A stretch of DNA of 9,656 nt from NCBI GenBank assembly GCA_019243595.1, contig JAFAUA010000313.1, positions 1-9,656 on the forward strand, in the 5' to 3' direction. Shown here in pieces: positions 7,210 through 9,656 of the stretch; positions within the stretch are counted from its first letter, which is position 1, and each line of letters opens with the position of its first letter. The stretch comes from Acidimicrobiia bacterium. Its GTDB lineage: Bacteria > Actinomycetota > Acidimicrobiia > Acidimicrobiales > AC-14. The notes beneath the pieces are model-generated. The model was given only the letters and a program-made list of their open reading frames with translations. It did no database searches and was not told the origin of the DNA. The translations under genes were made by a program, and so were the position numbers.

Positions 7210-8696
7210 GCATCAACTCCGTCTGGCTCTCGCGGCCGGATACGACGGCTCCTTCTCATGTCCGCGTAGAGCAGCAGCCCTCCGAGAACGGCTGCAGCAC
7301 CGCCAGCCCATGTACCGAGGCCGTTCCAACAACCGCCCGAGTGCGTCGGGCTGGTTGTGACGCACTTCGACGACCCGGCCAACGATTCGTGCTGCGCCTC
7401 GACAGCCGTACTCGGCGCGGCGGCGGACCCAGGGGTCCCGGGCACCCCAGGCGTGAACACCGGCCCGCTCCCGGGGGTCGCGGCCGACGCGCCCGTCACG
7501 GGAAGAGACGCCGCCGGCGCGGCGGAGAAGGCGAAGGGGTCGCCGAAGTTCGGCGCCGCGATGGTGTCCGCCGTCGCTCCGCCGAAGAACACGTCAACAG
7601 CGCCCGAACCGGCAACGCCGCCCAGCAGGACCTGCAGCACCGTCTCGCTCGGACGCGCCAGCTGACCAAGGAGGTTCTTGACCTGCTTGCAGTCGAGGCC
7701 CGTGCCGAGCTGACCGTTGAACGTGTTGATGACTTGAGTGAGCGGGCCGAACGCCGGGCCGACGAGCATGTTGTCGGCCGCCGAGCCGGTGAAGTGCATC
7801 TGCAGCGCCCCGATCGAGATCCCGCCCGTCCCGGGGTCGGTGGACTCTGCGGGCGGCACGAGCGTGACGCCGAAGACCCCGAGGACGGCGTTCGCCTGCT
7901 TCAGGGCGGTGGCAATGGGGACGGTTCCCGGAATGGTGATCGGGACGCCGGGCGCGCCGGTGATGGTGATCGATCCGTAGCTGAACGTGCCGTGCGATTC
8001 CTTGGTGGTGCCCGCGTGTTGTGACGCGGTCCACTTCAGACCCTCGAGAACGACCTTGCCGCCCAGCACGCTGATGTTCTCGACGACGGAGGAGTCGGCC
8101 TGCTGGCCGGCATCGGCGAGGTAGCGGACCGTCGACGTCGCCCAGCCGCTCACCTCCAGCACCCCGGGGACCTGCTGGGTGAACGGGTAGGTCTTGGCGT
8201 AGGCGCGCGTCGGGTCCGATGACACTTCCACGTGTTCGCTGCCGACACCCGGCGGGGTGTTGAGGCCCGGATAGAGCTGGGACTGGCTGGTCTTGTTGGC
8301 GGACCCGTGTGCCGAGTCGGCGACGAGCGTCTGCGGTTGTTTGTCGAGGGTGTAGGGCGGAAGCTCGCCGGGGCACAGCGGGCTGGCCGCGAGCACATAG
8401 CCGAGGCCGCCGAGACTAAAGAACGCCGAGGACGCCTGGCTCTCGGTCTGGACATAGGCGGTGCTGGCCTGCCCGAGGTAGGTCGTCAACGAGATCCCGC
8501 CGGTAGACGGTGCGACACCCACGACGGCGGCGTTGGCCGACGCCTCCCACGGACCCGCACCCGAAGCGCGAGCCGACGGCGCCGCCAGCTGCGAGACGCC
8601 CGCGCCGATGGTCCCGGCGAGCAGCAACACAGCCGCGCCGATGCGCCTCCCCCGCTTGGTCCTCTGACCCGACGAGCCCGGAACGCCGCCGATCAT
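7206..8696 (-). CDS. Secreted protein with C-terminal membrane anchor, function unknown
   Basis: From the ATG at 8696 the product is 496 aa. An RTKRGRR stretch precedes a hydrophobic core (about 19-33) and a probable cleavage site after SARA (44), indicating Sec export. The body (45-385) is rich in Gly, Ser, Thr and Val, suggesting a beta-rich domain, with Cys108 and Cys336. A Pro/Ala/Gly linker (about 390-440) follows, then Cys445 and Cys456, a helix at 459-477 and a basic RRSRR tail, giving type-I topology. LPVTG occurs at 398-402 but too far from the helix for a normal sortase signal. I do not recognise the family. The frame also allows an ATG at 8729 (507 aa), but the extra codons (CGT CGA ACT CAT AGA) are unlike the strongly G/C-ending codons of the gene, and neither start has a well-spaced ribosome site. 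The stop overlaps the binding-protein ATG, so the two are probably translationally coupled and may work together at the surface. Confidence 0.85.
   Translation of the reverse strand: MIGGVPGSSGQRTKRGRRIGAAVLLLAGTIGAGVSQLAAPSARASGAGPWEASANAAVVGVAPSTGGISLTTYLGQASTAYVQTESQASSAFFSLGGLGYVLAASPLCPGELPPYTLDKQPQTLVADSAHGSANKTSQSQLYPGLNTPPGVGSEHVEVSSDPTRAYAKTYPFTQQVPGVLEVSGWATSTVRYLADAGQQADSSVVENISVLGGKVVLEGLKWTASQHAGTTKESHGTFSYGSITITGAPGVPITIPGTVPIATALKQANAVLGVFGVTLVPPAESTDPGTGGISIGALQMHFTGSAADNMLVGPAFGPLTQVINTFNGQLGTGLDCKQVKNLLGQLARPSETVLQVLLGGVAGSGAVDVFFGGATADTIAAPNFGDPFAFSAAPAASLPVTGASAATPGSGPVFTPGVPGTPGSAAAPSTAVEAQHESLAGSSKCVTTSPTHSGGCWNGLGTWAGGAAAVLGGLLLYADMRRSRRIRPREPDGVDA
7217..7220 (-). promoter_or_regulatory. 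Ribosome binding site of the substrate-binding protein
   Basis: GGAG lies seven bases upstream of the ATG at 7209, inside the last codons of the preceding gene. With the ATGA stop/start overlap this supports both re-initiation by terminating ribosomes and independent loading, and it fixes the start. Confidence 0.75.
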
Positions 8697-8735
8697 CTCT
8701 CTATGAGTTCGACGCCGGGGGGCGAGCATCCTTGG

Positions 8736-8773
8736 ACTGGTTCAAGCGTGGGCGTAACTGGACTTGAACCAGT
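8736..8773 (-). repeat. 11-bp perfect inverted repeat linking the tRNA-Val T-arm to the downstream gene leader
   Basis: Plus-strand ACTGGTTCAAG (8736-8746) and CTTGAACCAGT (8763-8773) are exact reverse complements, separated by 16 bases. The second arm is the 5' half of the T-arm plus part of its loop in tRNA-Val. The first arm lies outside the tRNA, three bases past its 3' end and six bases before the possible ATG at 8729. In the transcript the pairing would compete with the native T-stem. No U-run follows, so it is not a plain intrinsic terminator. Confidence 0.7.
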
Positions 8774-8822
8774 GACCTCCTCGGTGTGAACGAGGCGCTC
8801 TACCAGACTGAGCCATACGCCC
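8749..8822 (-). tRNA. tRNA-Val (anticodon CAC)
   Basis: The minus strand folds into a full 74-nt cloverleaf. The acceptor GGGCGTA pairs with TACGCCC (7 of 7) and is followed by discriminator A. The D-stem is GCTC/GAGC with loop AGTCTGGTA. The anticodon stem CCTCG/CGAGG carries loop TTCACAC, so the anticodon is CAC, reading the valine codon GTG. The variable loop is AGGTC, and the T-stem ACTGG/CCAGT has loop TTCAAGT. CCA is not encoded; the next bases are CGC. The 5' G immediately follows the TAA of the upstream coding region. Confidence 0.97.
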
Positions 8823-9563
8823 TTACCCGCACGTGGCGGAGCCGACAGCGTACTCGGCGCCGCTCATCGCCGGCTCGGGCGCGGTCAGCGGGGCCCGAAG
8901 GGTCGACGTGAGGCCGGCAGGCAGGCGGGCCGGGTCGAGGGTGAAGTGCAGTCCGTCGACGACCAGGCCGCGGTGGGAACCGGCGAGCCACACCAGCGGA
9001 TCGTTGTCGTCGAGCTCGACCTCGATGCGCGCCACGTGGCCGCGGCCGCGGACGCGGGCGGGGATGACGACGGGGCCGTCACCCCGCCGTTGCAGGTTGC
9101 GCATCGGGATCAGCAGGGGCAGCACCGGTCCCGAACGCTGGCCGCGCACGACCATCCCCCGCTCGACCCACTTGAGCTGTCGCTCCTCGCCGTTGCGATC
9201 CCACAGCAGCGTGCCCAGCTCCCTCGGGAAGCCCCAGTTGAGGCGGCCGCCCACGCGGGCGTCGGCCGCGTCGACGACGCTCGTGGTGATGCACAGCCCC
9301 GGGCGCAGCCCGAGGCGCGCCGGTTCGGCGACGACCATCTCCGAATAGGGCCCGACCGGAGACTCCTGGTACCGGGCGGCGATGACGACTGCAGGCCCGA
9401 CGAGCGGACGCAGCCCATCCGGAAGCGCGCCGCCGCGGGGCCGGCGGGCAAGCCCGACGACGCAGTCACCGAGCAGCTTCCACGGCGCGTGCGGCGCAGC
9501 CACGCGCCAACCGTAGAACGCACCCGACCCCCAAACCTCTCCGATGTTGGCGTCGCGCTCCAC
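8823..9563 (-). CDS. Acetoacetate-decarboxylase-like protein, probably lacking decarboxylase activity
   Basis: 246 aa, cytoplasmic, no signal peptide, near the usual 240-260 aa of the family. Residues 65-75 (YQESPVGPYSE) and 105-117 (GGRLNWGFPRELG) resemble the core of acetoacetate decarboxylase (ADC) fold proteins. In true ADC the segment corresponding to GFP is followed by two lysines, the first forming the Schiff base with substrate. Here the two residues are Arg114 and Glu115, so the classical imine chemistry looks impossible if my alignment is right. Related ADC-fold proteins without the lysine exist and have other or unknown activities. The start is GTG at 9563 without a clear ribosome site; a GTG at 9503 (Val21) is an alternative. 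The TAA stop touches the tRNA-Val gene with no spacer. Nothing here links it functionally to the transporter. Family assignment is from memory of motifs and is moderate. Confidence 0.82.
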   Translation of the reverse strand: MERDANIGEVWGSGAFYGWRVAAPHAPWKLLGDCVVGLARRPRGGALPDGLRPLVGPAVVIAARYQESPVGPYSEMVVAEPARLGLRPGLCITTSVVDAADARVGGRLNWGFPRELGTLLWDRNGEERQLKWVERGMVVRGQRSGPVLPLLIPMRNLQRRGDGPVVIPARVRGRGHVARIEVELDDNDPLVWLAGSHRGLVVDGLHFTLDPARLPAGLTSTLRAPLTAPEPAMSGAEYAVGSATCG

Positions 9564-9567
9564 TTGT

Positions 9568-9582
9568 GCCCGTTTGCCGGGC
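9568..9582 (-). other. Small perfect hairpin just before the GTG start of the ADC-like gene
   Basis: The minus strand reads GCCCG-GCAAA-CGGGC, a 5-bp all-GC stem ending four bases before the GTG at 9563, where a ribosome site would be expected. It could dampen initiation or form the stem of a terminator for the gene upstream, but no U-run follows. It may be chance in GC-rich DNA. Confidence 0.25.
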
Positions 9583-9614
9583 GCGAATCAAAGATCGGAG
9601 GTTTTGGGTGCGCG

Positions 9615-9656
9615 CTACTTGAGCTGGAGCGGCGCGACTGTCGTGGGCGATGTGGT
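9615..9656 (-). CDS. Possible 3' end of a gene entering from the right edge
   Basis: Reading the minus strand from the edge gives 13 codons (TTSPTTVAPLQLK) then TAG at 9617-9615. Eleven of the 13 third positions are G or C and the strand agrees with all other genes, which suggests a real C-terminus. A plus-strand frame over the same bases (GARYLSWSGATVVGDV, with GGAGG at 9597-9601) has similar codon bias, so a divergent gene start cannot be excluded. Too short to identify. Confidence 0.35.
   Translation of the reverse strand, partial: TTSPTTVAPLQLK

Noticed and set aside
5434..7269. Long plus-strand open frame (611 codons)
   Set aside because: It is antisense to the binding protein. The translation has some regular-looking Val/Leu/Asp text but no recognisable motif; the minus-strand gene has an RBS, anchor helix and binding fold.
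7206..8376. Other minus-strand frames overlapping the surface protein
   Set aside because: The Arg/His/Pro-rich translations are typical shadows. The chosen frame has a signal peptide, C-terminal helix and a stop/start overlap with the next gene.
8736..8822. Integrase attachment site at the tRNA 3' end
   Set aside because: No integrase is present, and the repeated segment is inverted instead of a direct copy of the tRNA 3' end.
8697..8822. T-box riboswitch ahead of the uptake operon
   Set aside because: The structured element is a complete tRNA gene. I see no T-box sequence or specifier-stem leader, and there is too little space before the gene.
1..9656. CRISPR array, insertion sequence, phage or plasmid genes
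   Set aside because: I saw no regularly spaced direct repeats, transposase or integrase motifs, or phage proteins on either strand.

Overview
The DNA is visibly GC-rich and nearly every coding codon ends in G or C. GTG starts, very short intergenic gaps and a Gram-positive-style envelope gene set point to a high-GC Actinomycetota bacterium. An uncultured Acidimicrobiia-like lineage is my guess; nothing in the window proves it. Every gene I can support lies on the minus strand, so transcription runs from high to low coordinates. The long open frames on the plus strand look like GC-driven shadows. No stretch longer than about 100 bases lacks a gene.

In transcription order: (1) possibly the last 13 codons of a gene entering from the right edge; (2) a 246-aa acetoacetate-decarboxylase-like protein that appears to lack the Schiff-base lysine; (3) a tRNA-Val (anticodon CAC) whose first base directly follows the stop codon of gene 2; (4) a secreted protein of about 496 aa held by a C-terminal membrane helix; (5) a 557-aa type-I periplasmic-binding-like protein, overlapping gene 4 by 4 bases (ATGA) and held by an uncleaved N-terminal helix rather than a lipid; (6) a 1259-aa polypeptide fusing all four membrane and ATPase parts of a branched-chain-amino-acid-type (HAAT/Liv) ABC importer in the order LivH-LivM-LivF-LivG; (7) a polytopic membrane protein of unknown function with intramembrane His, Tyr and Asp motifs; (8) the N-terminal 214 codons of a membrane-anchored HtrA-like (S1C) serine protease, cut by the left edge.

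Genes 4 to 7 have junctions of -4, 16 and 19 bases, so they look like one operon. I read them as an envelope-tethered uptake system: an anchored binding protein passes substrate to a one-chain transporter, with a co-translated surface partner and a polytopic accessory protein. The substrate is unknown; Liv-type systems carry amino acids, amides, urea and other small polar or aromatic compounds.

The most unusual points are the four-way transporter fusion, the surface-protein/binding-protein pair, and the tRNA region. There an 11-bp perfect inverted copy of the tRNA T-arm sits between the tRNA and the operon, and could form a hairpin that competes with tRNA folding.
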